Positions 27,967-36,497 of a stretch of DNA of 64,000 nucleotides are shown one piece after another (position 1 is the stretch's first letter; each line of letters opens with the position of its first letter). The DNA comes from Kocuria sp. (GTDB lineage: Bacteria > Actinomycetota > Actinomycetes > Actinomycetales > Micrococcaceae). Under the pieces are notes generated by a model. That model was not told where the DNA came from. It did not search any database and saw nothing but the letters and a program-made list of their open reading frames with translations. Both the position numbers and the translations under genes were made by a program. The DNA lies in contig NZ_JAUNTS010000007.1 of NCBI RefSeq assembly GCF_030538595.1, positions 106,371 through 170,370 on the forward strand, in the 5' to 3' direction.

Positions 27967-29082
27967 TTACGGGACCGGGCTGCTCGGTGCGGAAGGCAAC
28001 GGGGTGAAGTTTGCGCACACACGCAAGAATCGGTCATTTGCCTCGGGCTCGCCAATGGTGACGCGCACCCCTTCACCCGCAAACCCGCGGACCGAGAGCG
28101 CCTGGGCAGCGCACTCCTGCACAAACCGCTGCGTGTCTGCACCCAGATTCAGCCACACAAAATTGGCCTGGGTTGCCGGAACCCAACACCCCAATTGCTG
28201 CAACTGTGCTTGCACGCGGTCCCGCTCTGCGGTGATCTTCTCCACCCGCTCACTGACCTGTTCGGGATGTTGCAAAGTTGCCATGGCGGCCACCTGCGCC
28301 AGCTCCGTCACGGCAAAAGGAACACTGACTTTGCGCAGCTGCTCCGTGATGGGCTGTTGGGACAGGCTGAAGCCCACCCGGAGCCCCGCCAGACCGTGGG
28401 CCTTGGAGAAGGTCCGCAGCGCCACCACGTTGGGATGGGCGCGGTACGTGCGCACACCCTCTGCGACTTCCGGGTCCGACTGGAACTCACGGTAGGCCTC
28501 GTCCAGGACCACAACGACGTCGTCAGGAACCTCTGCCAGGAATTCCTCCACTGCGGCCTGGGTCAGGGAGGGGCCGGTGGGGTTGTTCGGTGAGCACAGC
28601 AGGATCACCCGCGTGCGCTGCGTGATGGCTTCCAGCATGGCGGTCAAATCATGGGAGCCATCCGCCGTGTTGGGCACCTGGACGTTGGCGGCACCGGCCG
28701 TGGTGACCAGGATGGGGTAAGCCTCAAAGGAGCGCCAGGGGTAGAGAACTTCATCGGGCACACCGTCCCGGCCCGTTCCAGCAAAGGCGTTGATGATCTG
28801 AGACAGCGCCCCCAGGCTTCCTGCACCCGTGACCACATCTTGTGCTGGCACACCCAGGGCGGTTGAAATCTCATCCCGCAACTGGACCGTGGCCGCATCC
28901 GGGTAGCGGTGCACGTTCCCCACAACCTGTGCCATGGCCTCCTGTGCTGCCGGAACCGGCCCCCAGGGGTTTTCATTGGAGGACAGTTTGTAGGCCACCA
29001 GACCCTCCACCGGGGTGGGGGGCTTGCCCGCAGCGTAGGCGGGCAACTCTTCCAGGGCGGGGCGGGGACGCAGAGGGCTCAT
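27967..29082 (-). CDS. hisC: Histidinol-phosphate / aromatic amino acid aminotransferase
   Basis: PLP-dependent class I/II aminotransferase, 371 residues. Key parts are LSSNENPWGP near the N-terminus, SPNNPTGP, LDEAYREF, the Schiff-base Lys in RTFSKAHGLAGLRVG near 224, and a C-terminal Arg in GVRVTIGE that binds the substrate carboxylate. It belongs to the HisC2/Pat (AroT) branch, which in actinobacteria often prefers phenylpyruvate; no his biosynthesis genes are near, so an aromatic transaminase role is possible. ATG 29082 is used. Divergent from purB with a 76-bp gap. Confidence 0.85.
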   Translation of the reverse strand: MSPLRPRPALEELPAYAAGKPPTPVEGLVAYKLSSNENPWGPVPAAQEAMAQVVGNVHRYPDAATVQLRDEISTALGVPAQDVVTGAGSLGALSQIINAFAGTGRDGVPDEVLYPWRSFEAYPILVTTAGAANVQVPNTADGSHDLTAMLEAITQRTRVILLCSPNNPTGPSLTQAAVEEFLAEVPDDVVVVLDEAYREFQSDPEVAEGVRTYRAHPNVVALRTFSKAHGLAGLRVGFSLSQQPITEQLRKVSVPFAVTELAQVAAMATLQHPEQVSERVEKITAERDRVQAQLQQLGCWVPATQANFVWLNLGADTQRFVQECAAQALSVRGFAGEGVRVTIGEPEANDRFLRVCANFTPLPSAPSSPVP

Positions 29083-29158
29083 GTGCTCACTGTATCCCCA
29101 GGGTAAAACCGGGGTGGGGGTGGCTGTTGGCCCGCGGACCAATCCATCAGGTGGAACA

Positions 29159-30655
29159 ATGTTCTCCATGGCGCAAAGCTCCTCCACCCCAGAGAACACC
29201 GCATCCAACGCGAACTCCACCGCAGCAACCCCGGACGCTCCCGGCCCGGACTCCGGGCGGGTCCGTCTGGCGCAGGTTGAACCCCCCGTGGCCCTGGGCG
29301 CTCTGGACGGACGCTACCGGCCTGCTGTGGCCGATCTGGTGGATCATCTGTCCGAGGCAGCCCTGAACCGCAACCGCATCCACGTGGAAGTCGAGTGGTT
29401 CATCCACCTGTGCCGTCACGACGTCCTCCCGGGGCTGCCGTCACTGACCTCCGAACAGGTGGACGGTTTGCGCCGAATTGTCACCGACTTTGACGCCGCA
29501 GCCATCTCCGAATTGAGCCAGATCGAGGCCGTCACCGTCCATGACGTCAAGGCCGTGGAGTACTTCATCGGCCGCAGGCTGGCGGCCTTGGGTCTGGAGG
29601 AACTGAAGCCGCTGGTGCACTTTGCATGCACCTCCGAGGACATCAACAACTTGGCGTATGCGGTGGGCATCCGCGACGCGATTGTGGACGTGTGGCTTCC
29701 CGCCGCCCGCGATCTGATCGAGCAGATTGCCACCATGGCCCGCAACAGCGCACAGGTGCCCATGCTCTCCCGGACCCACGGTCAACCGGCAACACCCACC
29801 ACCCTGGGCAAAGAACTGGCGGTGTTCGCTCACCGTCTCTCCCGGCAGGTCAACCGAGTGGCGGCCACTGAGTTCCTGGGCAAGATCAACGGGGCAACCG
29901 GTACCTACGCCGCCCACAGCGTGGCCGCACCGCAAGCCGACTGGCAGCTGATTTCACGGGAGTTTGTCACGGGCCTGGGGCTGAGCTGGAATCCGCTGAC
30001 CACCCAGATCGAGTCCCATGACTGGCAGGCTGAGCTGTACGCGGACATGGCCCGCTTCAACCGGATTCTGCACAACCTCTGCACGGATGTGTGGTCCTAC
30101 ATTTCCATCGGATTTTTCCGTCAGGTTCCGGTGGCCGGCGCCACGGGTTCCTCCACCATGCCGCACAAGGTCAACCCCATCCGGTTCGAGAACGCGGAGG
30201 CCAATCTGGAGATCTCCTGCTCCCTGCTGGACACCCTGGGGGCCACTCTGGTGACCTCCCGCTGGCAGCGTGATCTCACGGATTCCTCCTCCCAGCGCAA
30301 TATCGGCACGGCCTGTGGCCACAGCTTGTTGGCCATCTCCAATGTGGCCAAGGGGCTGGAGCGTCTGGACGTGGCCGACGACGTCATGGCCGCCGACCTC
30401 GAAGCCAACTGGGAGGTTTTGGGGGAGGCCATCCAAACAGTCATGCGTGCCGAGGCCCTGGCGGGCATCCCGGGCATGGATGATCCCTATGAACGGCTCA
30501 AAGACCTGACCCGCGGCCACCGCGTGGACAGAGCACGGATGCAGGAGTTCGTGGCCGAGCTGGGACTCAGTGCACCGGCTGAACAGCGCCTCAGCGCACT
30601 GAGTCCCGCCAGCTACACGGGTTTGGCAAGCGCCTTGGTCGATCACCTGGACTGA
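29159..30655 (+). CDS. purB: Adenylosuccinate lyase
   Basis: Splits SAICAR and adenylosuccinate in purine synthesis. It has 498 residues, of which the first ~40 are a disordered leader before ALGALDGRYRP. Family signature GSSTMPHKVNPIRFENAE lies near 335-352, with the catalytic Ser in the flexible loop; the TSEDINN and SRTHGQPATPTT motifs supply other active-site residues. ATG 29159 has AGGTGG 4 nt upstream; a second ATG three codons on is the alternative. Followed by a strong hairpin. Confidence 0.95.
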   Translation: MFSMAQSSSTPENTASNANSTAATPDAPGPDSGRVRLAQVEPPVALGALDGRYRPAVADLVDHLSEAALNRNRIHVEVEWFIHLCRHDVLPGLPSLTSEQVDGLRRIVTDFDAAAISELSQIEAVTVHDVKAVEYFIGRRLAALGLEELKPLVHFACTSEDINNLAYAVGIRDAIVDVWLPAARDLIEQIATMARNSAQVPMLSRTHGQPATPTTLGKELAVFAHRLSRQVNRVAATEFLGKINGATGTYAAHSVAAPQADWQLISREFVTGLGLSWNPLTTQIESHDWQAELYADMARFNRILHNLCTDVWSYISIGFFRQVPVAGATGSSTMPHKVNPIRFENAEANLEISCSLLDTLGATLVTSRWQRDLTDSSSQRNIGTACGHSLLAISNVAKGLERLDVADDVMAADLEANWEVLGEAIQTVMRAEALAGIPGMDDPYERLKDLTRGHRVDRARMQEFVAELGLSAPAEQRLSALSPASYTGLASALVDHLD

Positions 30656-30662
30656 GTCAGCG

Positions 30663-30720
30663 CATCATCGCGTGTGTGCCCCGTGGGCCGCAGGACCGCA
30701 GGGGCACACACGCGATGATG
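30663..30720. terminator. Hairpin downstream of purB
   Basis: Perfect 20-bp arms (30663-30682 and 30701-30720) around an 18-nt loop, 8 bp after the purB stop and 55 bp before the stop of the converging ApbE-like gene. Confidence 0.75.
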
Positions 30721-30775
30721 TATTGCACCCGCTGCACTGCTCTGTATCGCCGCATCCAGGGACGGGACGGCAAAC

Positions 30776-31663
30776 TCAGGATTCTCGCGGAACCCATCCG
30801 GGAGTCCGCAGACGACGACGCAGCGGTGTGCCACCCCGCGGACCCACAAATTCGGCCTGCCCCCCGGCCCGCACGATGTGCTCAAAGGTGGAATCGCCCA
30901 AGCGCTGTGCCATGAGCGCGAAGGTCACAGCCTGGATGGCGTCCTCAGCTCCCACTGCGGCACGATCCCACCACGGCCCACCGGCATGGGGCACGTGCTC
31001 AATGCCGGCCTGGGAATCGGTGTGCTCCGGCAGAGCCTCAAAACTTCCAGGCTGTAGGACGGCAAAGGACCGTAGCCCGCAACGCAAGGGCGGTTGCAGT
31101 GCGGCGTACTCCTGTGACAGTGCCTCCCCAATTTCCCAAGCCGCGCCCACGCTCACGACGGCGGGGCCCACCACCACGGCCAAACTGGCCGCCGGATCTT
31201 GCACGATCACCTGAGCCACAATTTCCTCTGCAGCCCAGGCACAGCCGATGTTCCACAGGTCCAGCACGGTGCCGCGCCGAACGTGAAGGACACGGTGGTC
31301 GGCGTCGAAGAAATAGGGTGCGTGCCCGCGCCAATCCTGCTGGCCACCTGTGGGGGCAACATCACCGGAAATACCCACCACGGGGTCCACCAGTCCACCG
31401 CTGACGCGTGCTGCTTCTTGTGCGTGCAGGAGGATTGCTGCCAGCGCGGAAGAGACTTCAGTGGTGAGTTGATCGTGAGCGGCCAAGGTGTTGATGGTGG
31501 CCAATTCCGAATCCAGGCGATCCCGGTCAACGGCTGCAGCCAGGGACTCCAAAGTTTCGGCGGCAACACTGCACGCAATGAGCCGAGTGAGCGAATCCGT
31601 TGCGTGCACGGCCTTTGTGGCATTCAGCAGCCGGCTGCTACGGCGTATCGCGGGGATGGTCAT
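30776..31663 (-). CDS. ApbE-like FAD:protein FMN transferase homologue, catalytic motifs degenerate
   Basis: A 295-residue protein with the fold pattern of ApbE: DRDRLDSELATINTLAAHDQLTTEVS, then ARVSGGLVDPVVG matching the S-G-a-f-D-p segment. However, the flavin-binding LDLGGIAKG-type motif reads LDLWNIGCAWAAE, losing the Gly and Lys residues, and the downstream G-G-D-v-x-x-G strand is not recognisable. No signal peptide or lipobox is seen, while many ApbE proteins are exported. It is probably not an active flavin transferase. ATG 31663 is chosen; an upstream in-frame start adds a His/Pro-rich piece. Length is slightly below the usual 310-350. Confidence 0.6.
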   Translation of the reverse strand: MTIPAIRRSSRLLNATKAVHATDSLTRLIACSVAAETLESLAAAVDRDRLDSELATINTLAAHDQLTTEVSSALAAILLHAQEAARVSGGLVDPVVGISGDVAPTGGQQDWRGHAPYFFDADHRVLHVRRGTVLDLWNIGCAWAAEEIVAQVIVQDPAASLAVVVGPAVVSVGAAWEIGEALSQEYAALQPPLRCGLRSFAVLQPGSFEALPEHTDSQAGIEHVPHAGGPWWDRAAVGAEDAIQAVTFALMAQRLGDSTFEHIVRAGGQAEFVGPRGGTPLRRRLRTPGWVPRES

Positions 31664-31892
31664 GCTGGGTCCTCTACAGGGGGGGTGAGGATGGGTGGAT
31701 CGTGGAGTCACGGCTGAAACCGTTTCAGAGGCACCTCCCGATTGATCCCCTGAGACCCCAATTACTGCATCAGACCAGAAGATACCGAACTTGGAACTTC
31801 CTGGGAAGACCAGGGTTGCATACGGGTACGTGATGTAACCAACTCGTAGGTATACGCGTAATCTAAGTGGCTGACCTGCATGAATATGCCTG

Positions 31893-31904
31893 ATAGGTAC
31901 CTAT
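31893..31904. promoter_or_regulatory. 12-bp palindrome upstream of the ApbE-like gene
   Basis: ATAGGTACCTAT is a perfect palindrome followed by ACGTAT; a related half-site TAGGTATACG lies ~45 bp nearer the gene. It could be an operator in this AT-rich 383-bp gap, which holds nothing else but the neighbouring terminator. Confidence 0.3.
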
Positions 31905-31976
31905 ACGTATGAATAGATCAACACTTACAGCGTGTTAAGTAGCCCGTAGGGGTCCGCATCCACCGCGGAAGGGCAC

Positions 31977-32020
31977 AAAAAAGCCGGGACGGGTGGCGCC
32001 ATGAAGCACCACCCGCCCCG
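31977..32020 (-). terminator. Rho-independent terminator of the EcsC-like gene
   Basis: CGGGACGGGTGG (31985-31996) pairs with CCACCCGCCCCG (32009-32020) with one mismatch. Read on the minus strand it is followed by six U residues, a classic terminator 27 bp beyond the stop codon. Confidence 0.8.
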
Positions 32021-32046
32021 ACTACTCAGGGAACTCCCAGTTAGAT

Positions 32047-32880
32047 TCAGGATTCCTTGTCAGGTGCGGACCCGGTCAACTCACCCGCTGGGGCATCTTC
32101 AGCAGCACGACGCCGTCCACGCCGCTTGCCGCGGCTCTTGCTGTCATCGAACTTGGGTGCACGGTCAACCTCAGCCAACACCGGGGGGAAGGTGGCGCTG
32201 AGATCGCCGAAAGCCTCACGGGTGGCCTTCACCACGGCGCGGGCCAAGGCATAGTTGGCACCCCCGCCCACCACCGCGCCAATACCAAACGGCAGCGCAC
32301 GGCCGAGGAAGGCACCAGACTGCCGCTTCAAAAAGCGCTTGATGAACATGTTGCGCAGCGTGCGCGTCACAGTTGCGCCCTGGCCGGCACCCGAGCCCAG
32401 CATCAGACCCCAGTTGCTGGTAGCCAGTCCGGCATTGCCACCTTTGGCCAGCACCTGACCCATGAGCGCCTGCCCGTCCTCACCGAGCATCAAGGCCATG
32501 ACCATGGCCCGAGTCTTGTCCGGATCCTCCGTGGAGACTCCGTGCAATTCGGCTATCGACTGCGCATAGAGGGCAGTCATTTCCAGGTACGCCCCCACGG
32601 ATGCTGCGGAAACCCCCAAAGAGGCAACGGTGCCGATCCCCGGAACCATGGCCACCCCGCCGGTGGCGCCGCCACCAGCTGTCACGGCACGGACGTAGTG
32701 CTTCTCCAACCGCTTTGCAATTTGAGTGGGACTTTCCTCCGGGTGTTGCCGCCGCAAGCGCTTGACCCAGTGCAGGACCACGGGGCGCTGGACTCGCAAG
32801 GTGGTCTCCAAAAAAGTGGAGGTTGCCTGAGTGGGCTTCCCGGAATCATCGAATGCGTGCTTGATGGGGTCAAAAACCAC
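32047..32880 (-). CDS. EcsC-like, glycine-rich membrane-associated protein
   Basis: A 277-residue protein. A central region rich in Gly/Ala (TAGGGATGGVAMVPGIGTVASLG pattern, about 87-125) forms hydrophobic helices and is followed by an amphipathic helical part and a second hydrophobic hairpin with GIGAVVGGGANYALARAV near 205. The tail is highly basic (KSRGKRRGRRR) then acidic. The pattern resembles the EcsC family, whose function is poorly known. The start is set at GTG 32880 because GGAGGA lies 8-10 nt upstream; a TTG five codons earlier overlaps that ribosome site. Confidence 0.6.
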   Translation of the reverse strand: MVFDPIKHAFDDSGKPTQATSTFLETTLRVQRPVVLHWVKRLRRQHPEESPTQIAKRLEKHYVRAVTAGGGATGGVAMVPGIGTVASLGVSAASVGAYLEMTALYAQSIAELHGVSTEDPDKTRAMVMALMLGEDGQALMGQVLAKGGNAGLATSNWGLMLGSGAGQGATVTRTLRNMFIKRFLKRQSGAFLGRALPFGIGAVVGGGANYALARAVVKATREAFGDLSATFPPVLAEVDRAPKFDDSKSRGKRRGRRRAAEDAPAGELTGSAPDKES

Positions 32881-33096
32881 GAAGAACTCCTCCAATTGAG
32901 ATCACCGATTCAGTGACCACGTTACGAGATTAGCTGCACGCGGTCACACGGCACGTGGGATCACGATATTCCAGAATTAATCAGCACACTGTGCGGTTCG
33001 CGTGCAGCGGAGTCCGGTTCGCGCCAGCTCGCACGCCGCCGGACCACCACGGTGGCCTAACATCACACGTACCATCCGTAGCCCACCGGGAGAGTT

Positions 33097-33921
33097 GTGC
33101 CAGATTCCAGGACGCCGCCACCTGTCCACCGCTTCCTCAAGGATCTTGATGCCGTGGCTGCCGTGGAATACCACCCCGCAACCCGCGGATGGATCTTGAG
33201 CATTGGCGGCGCCGAACAATCGCACGTGGACTTGGCCAATCCGCACCGGGTCTTTTATGAATATCTGCACCGAACAGCCAACCTGGTGGACCTTGCCGCT
33301 GCACCATCGGCCGCTGTTCGTGCTCTTCACCTGGGTGGCGGAGCCATGACCCTGCCGCGCTACATAGCTGCCACGCGCCCCGGATCTCAACAGATCGTGG
33401 TGGAGCTGGCCCGCGAGCTGCCAGACTTTGTCACCACGCATCTACCCCTTCCTGCGGGCAGCAGGATAGAGGTGGTGATCGGAGATGCCCGTGCCGCCCT
33501 TCCGTCCCTGCGGGACACCGCCGTCACACCGGCTGACTTGGTGGTACTGGACGTATTTGCGGGAAGTGACGCCCCGGAGCATTTACGCGAACCCGCGTTC
33601 TACCGGGAGGTCAAAGCGCTGATGGCACCGCACGGCCTCCTGGCGGTCAACGTGGGTGATGATCCGGGACTGAAGTTTTTTCAGGAACAGGCACGTGTGC
33701 TCGGGGCCAGCGGTCCCCATGGCGAACCACCGGTGTTTGCCGAGCTCTGGTGCCTGACGGAGGCTTCCATGCTGACCGCCCAGAAGGCCGGAAATCTCAT
33801 TCTGGTGGCCGGAAGAAACCCGTTACCGCCTCAGTGGCGGGAGGAACTTCAGGCCGCAGGTCCACATCCAGCGGCGGTCTTGGACAGCTGGGAGCTGGCG
33901 CAGTGGCTCGCGGAGCTCTGA
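33097..33921 (+). CDS. Spermidine-synthase-like methyltransferase-fold protein
   Basis: A 274-residue protein with the Rossmann core of the SpeE family: HLGGGAMTLPRY near 72 as the nucleotide motif, VVELARELPDF for the acidic strand end, GDARAALPSL, and VVLDVFAGSDAPEHL. The polyamine synthase gatekeeping loop is not evident, so aminopropyl transfer is uncertain. Such single-domain SpeE-like proteins are common in actinobacteria and mostly uncharacterised. GTG 33097 has GGGAGAG directly upstream. Confidence 0.75.
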   Translation: MPDSRTPPPVHRFLKDLDAVAAVEYHPATRGWILSIGGAEQSHVDLANPHRVFYEYLHRTANLVDLAAAPSAAVRALHLGGGAMTLPRYIAATRPGSQQIVVELARELPDFVTTHLPLPAGSRIEVVIGDARAALPSLRDTAVTPADLVVLDVFAGSDAPEHLREPAFYREVKALMAPHGLLAVNVGDDPGLKFFQEQARVLGASGPHGEPPVFAELWCLTEASMLTAQKAGNLILVAGRNPLPPQWREELQAAGPHPAAVLDSWELAQWLAEL

Positions 33922-33964
33922 CAGCACCAGCGTTGCTGGGGAAGCCTCATGTTGCTGGGCAGTC

Positions 33965-34474
33965 CTAACCGGTGGTGAATCCGTTGAGGTCTCCCCGCGC
34001 GTCTTCGTAATGGGCATCCACCGTGAAAACCGCACCCGGGGCTTCCGTTCCCTGAATACTGCGCAACAGATCTCGAACCGCCCAGCGGGGCCCTTCGGCC
34101 ACAACCCGAACGGACCCGTCTGTCTGGTTCACGGCTGATCCGGCCAAACCGAGCTTTTCGGCCTGACGCCAGGTCCAGTAGCGGAAACCCACGCCCTGCA
34201 CCGTGCCCTGCACCACGGCGGTGACTCGTATGGGCTGCTCCGTGTCCAAGGTCTGATCCTCCTGATTGTTCTCAGCTGATACGCCTCCAAGCGGTGCGGG
34301 ATTTTCCACGTGCCTGTTGGGATCACCACCCTTGATACCCAGAACGCCACCCTTGATACCCAGAAAACTGTGTCCGGGATGCTGCAGGGAAGCCGGGCGT
34401 TGCTTGCGACCCGTCAGGCGTGACAGCCAGCCCAGTGGGCCTCCGTTACCGGAGGAGGAAGCATGATGTGACAT
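33965..34474 (-). CDS. acyP: Acylphosphatase with long N-terminal extension
   Basis: Hydrolyses acyl phosphates such as carbamoyl or 1,3-bisphosphoglycerate phosphates. The acylphosphatase domain is residues ~80-169, with RVTAVVQGTVQGVGFRYW (catalytic Arg in GVGFR) and the catalytic Asn in AVNQTDGSV. The usual enzyme has ~90 residues; here ~80 basic, low-complexity residues precede it, including a tandem GIKGG repeat. The ATG at 34474 has GAGG 5-8 nt upstream, which supports the long form. Confidence 0.87.
   Translation of the reverse strand: MSHHASSSGNGGPLGWLSRLTGRKQRPASLQHPGHSFLGIKGGVLGIKGGDPNRHVENPAPLGGVSAENNQEDQTLDTEQPIRVTAVVQGTVQGVGFRYWTWRQAEKLGLAGSAVNQTDGSVRVVAEGPRWAVRDLLRSIQGTEAPGAVFTVDAHYEDARGDLNGFTTG
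34326..34365. repeat. In-frame 21-bp tandem duplication in acyP
   Basis: A 19-nt unit occurs twice with a 21-bp period, duplicating seven codons in the non-conserved leader of the acylphosphatase. Confidence 0.75.
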
Positions 34475-34522
34475 GGGAGCCTCGATTCCCTCGATGTGAT
34501 GCGCGATCCTACCGGCGTGCAG

Positions 34523-35347
34523 TCACGATCCTGACGTGGGGGCAGCCGTACCACCTGCGGGTGTGGTGGCTTCCGCACCAGCGGAGTCCGTGGCGCTTTG
34601 GAAAGCGTCAGCCAAGTCCTGGGCAGTCCTGACATTGTCAAGGTCCACGGTCTGATCGACCACCACAAAGCTAGGTGTTCCAGGTAGATCAAGCTCGGCT
34701 GCCTGAGCTTGATGAGCGTCCACAATCTGCGCCACGGCACCGGAACTGTAGTCCCCGGTGAATTGGTCAACATCCAGGCCGTTGTCTTCTGCGGTGCTCA
34801 GAAAATAGTCATCCAACTCAGTACCGCTGAGCTGCGTCCAGTCATTGGGATTCTCGTACAGGCTCGATGCGTAGTCCTGCGCCTGGCCCTGCATGGCGGC
34901 TGCCTCAGCTGCACGGGCCGCCGGGACAGCGTTGTCATGCATGGGCAAGGGATAGTTCTTGACCATGACCGTCACGGTTCCGTCCAAGCTCTGCGCGGCT
35001 TGCTCCACCAGGGGATGGGCAGATTGGCAGGCGGGGCATTCGTAATCGGTGTACATGGTGACCACGGGCAAATCATCCACCGTGTTGAGCGCATAACCGG
35101 AGTTGATCGCGTTGTCCACGTACTCCTGGTCCTGTGAGGCTTCCTGAGTGCTCTGTTCCGTGGCCCCGCTCCCCGCCGTGGACGTGGATTCACCCGTTGC
35201 TTGGCCCGCACTTTCAGTGGTTGGTGCGCTGGCATCGGAGGACGTTCCATTGTCAGCACAACCCGTCAGGAACAACAGGGAGGCCCCGGCCACCGCCGTC
35301 GCCCATTTGAGGTGACGCCCAGAAGTGGTGAGTTGTGCTGTGGCCAT
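34523..35347 (-). CDS. DsbA-like thioredoxin-fold lipoprotein
   Basis: An exported thiol oxidoreductase of 274 residues. A lipoprotein signal peptide ends in LFLTGC near residue 30, followed by a ~45-residue Ser/Thr/Gln-rich linker. The thioredoxin domain has the active site YECPAC near 103-108 and the cis-Pro in LPGTPSFVV near 230; the helical insert between them is typical of DsbA. It is expected to form or shuffle disulfides outside the membrane. ATG 35347 follows AAAGGA. No DsbB/VKOR partner is nearby. Confidence 0.87.
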   Translation of the reverse strand: MATAQLTTSGRHLKWATAVAGASLLFLTGCADNGTSSDASAPTTESAGQATGESTSTAGSGATEQSTQEASQDQEYVDNAINSGYALNTVDDLPVVTMYTDYECPACQSAHPLVEQAAQSLDGTVTVMVKNYPLPMHDNAVPAARAAEAAAMQGQAQDYASSLYENPNDWTQLSGTELDDYFLSTAEDNGLDVDQFTGDYSSGAVAQIVDAHQAQAAELDLPGTPSFVVVDQTVDLDNVRTAQDLADAFQSATDSAGAEATTPAGGTAAPTSGS

Positions 35348-35509
35348 GGGATGTCCTTTCGCGGGTGGGACAGGATGCTGGTTCGGCGGACACCGCAGCG
35401 GTACGTGGCGGATCGCCTTCTGGCAGTCAACCACGGCCCGCCGAGCCCGTGCCTGCGGTTGCCGCTGGTGGCTTGGGCAGTGGGCAACAGGGAGCACGTG
35501 GGCCACCGG

Positions 35510-36049
35510 TCAGTCTGCGGTCAGCCGCACCAACTCGCGGCTGAAAGCCGCCAAGTCACCTGGATCACGTGAGGTGACCAGGTTGGCATCCACCACAACT
35601 TCGCGGTCCACCCAATGTGCCGCTGCATTGCGCAGATCCGTGGCAACGGAGGCGTAGGACGTCACGGTCCGGCCCTCCACCAGGCCCGCTTCAATCAGAA
35701 TCCACGGTGCGTGGCAGATGGCTGCAATGGGTTTTTGGGCAGCGTCGAACTCTTTGACCAGGCGCAAAACCTCCGGGTCCAAGCGCAGAGCATCTGCATT
35801 CAACGTGCCTCCTGGGAGCACAAGAGCATCAAAATCAGCAGCCTCCACCGTGTCCACGGTCTGATCGACGTCGTAGGCATTGGAATGCTCCCAGTCGCCC
35901 TTCATGGCCGTGATCCGGCCCTTCTCCCCGGACAACAGCACAGGGGTGCCACCAGCTGAGCGAACCGCCGCCCACGGTTCGGTCAGCTCAGGTTCCTCCA
36001 CGCCGTTGGTTGCGATGAACGCGATCTTCTTGCCATTCAGGGATGTCAT
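35510..36049 (-). CDS. DJ-1/PfpI-family protein
   Basis: A 179-residue class I glutamine-amidotransferase-like protein of the PfpI/YhbO type. The nucleophile elbow is AAICHAPW with the Cys near 113, the Glu is in NGVEEPEL near 18, and LVLPGGTLNADALR is conserved. Relatives act as deglycases or stress proteases; the exact activity is disputed. ATG 36049 follows AGGTGAG. The small-protein gene is divergent on the other side. Confidence 0.87.
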   Translation of the reverse strand: MTSLNGKKIAFIATNGVEEPELTEPWAAVRSAGGTPVLLSGEKGRITAMKGDWEHSNAYDVDQTVDTVEAADFDALVLPGGTLNADALRLDPEVLRLVKEFDAAQKPIAAICHAPWILIEAGLVEGRTVTSYASVATDLRNAAAHWVDREVVVDANLVTSRDPGDLAAFSRELVRLTAD

Positions 36050-36300
36050 AGGACTCACCTTCTCCTGCTCCACCGGTCAGTACCAGCAGCGCCGTAGTTC
36101 AAGGAAGCTCACTTACAGTGCTTTTCTCAGCCTACGACGACGCACCGCACAACCGCCGCCCGGGGCTGTCCCTGTCCGCCGTGCATGAACGGATCTTGCG
36201 CTGGCGGGCCACCTGGATCACACTTCTTGCTTGGTGTCACCGGTATCCTCACCGAGTTGCCACCCTGATCCGTTGCCGCACCGTCTGAGGAGTTCTATCT

Positions 36301-36483
36301 GTGGCACCCATGATTCCTTTACAGATCGGCCTGATAGTTGTTGGCCTCCTGGTGGTGGTGCTGGGCGCCGTCATCGGTGATGGCCTGTTGCTGCTGATCG
36401 GTGGCCTGATGACTGCGGTGGCAGTGACCGGCCTGGGCATTGCCCTGCGAGCGCGCGCCCGTGAGGGGCAACGCCTGCGGTAG
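36301..36483 (+). CDS. Small membrane protein, two helices
   Basis: A 60-residue protein made of two hydrophobic helices (about 6-27 and 29-49) and a short Arg-rich cytosolic end. GTG 36301 has GAGGAG 8 nt upstream, which supports translation; an ATG three codons later is possible. Function unknown. Confidence 0.6.
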   Translation: MAPMIPLQIGLIVVGLLVVVLGAVIGDGLLLLIGGLMTAVAVTGLGIALRARAREGQRLR

Positions 36484-36497
36484 AGCTGGCCACAGGC

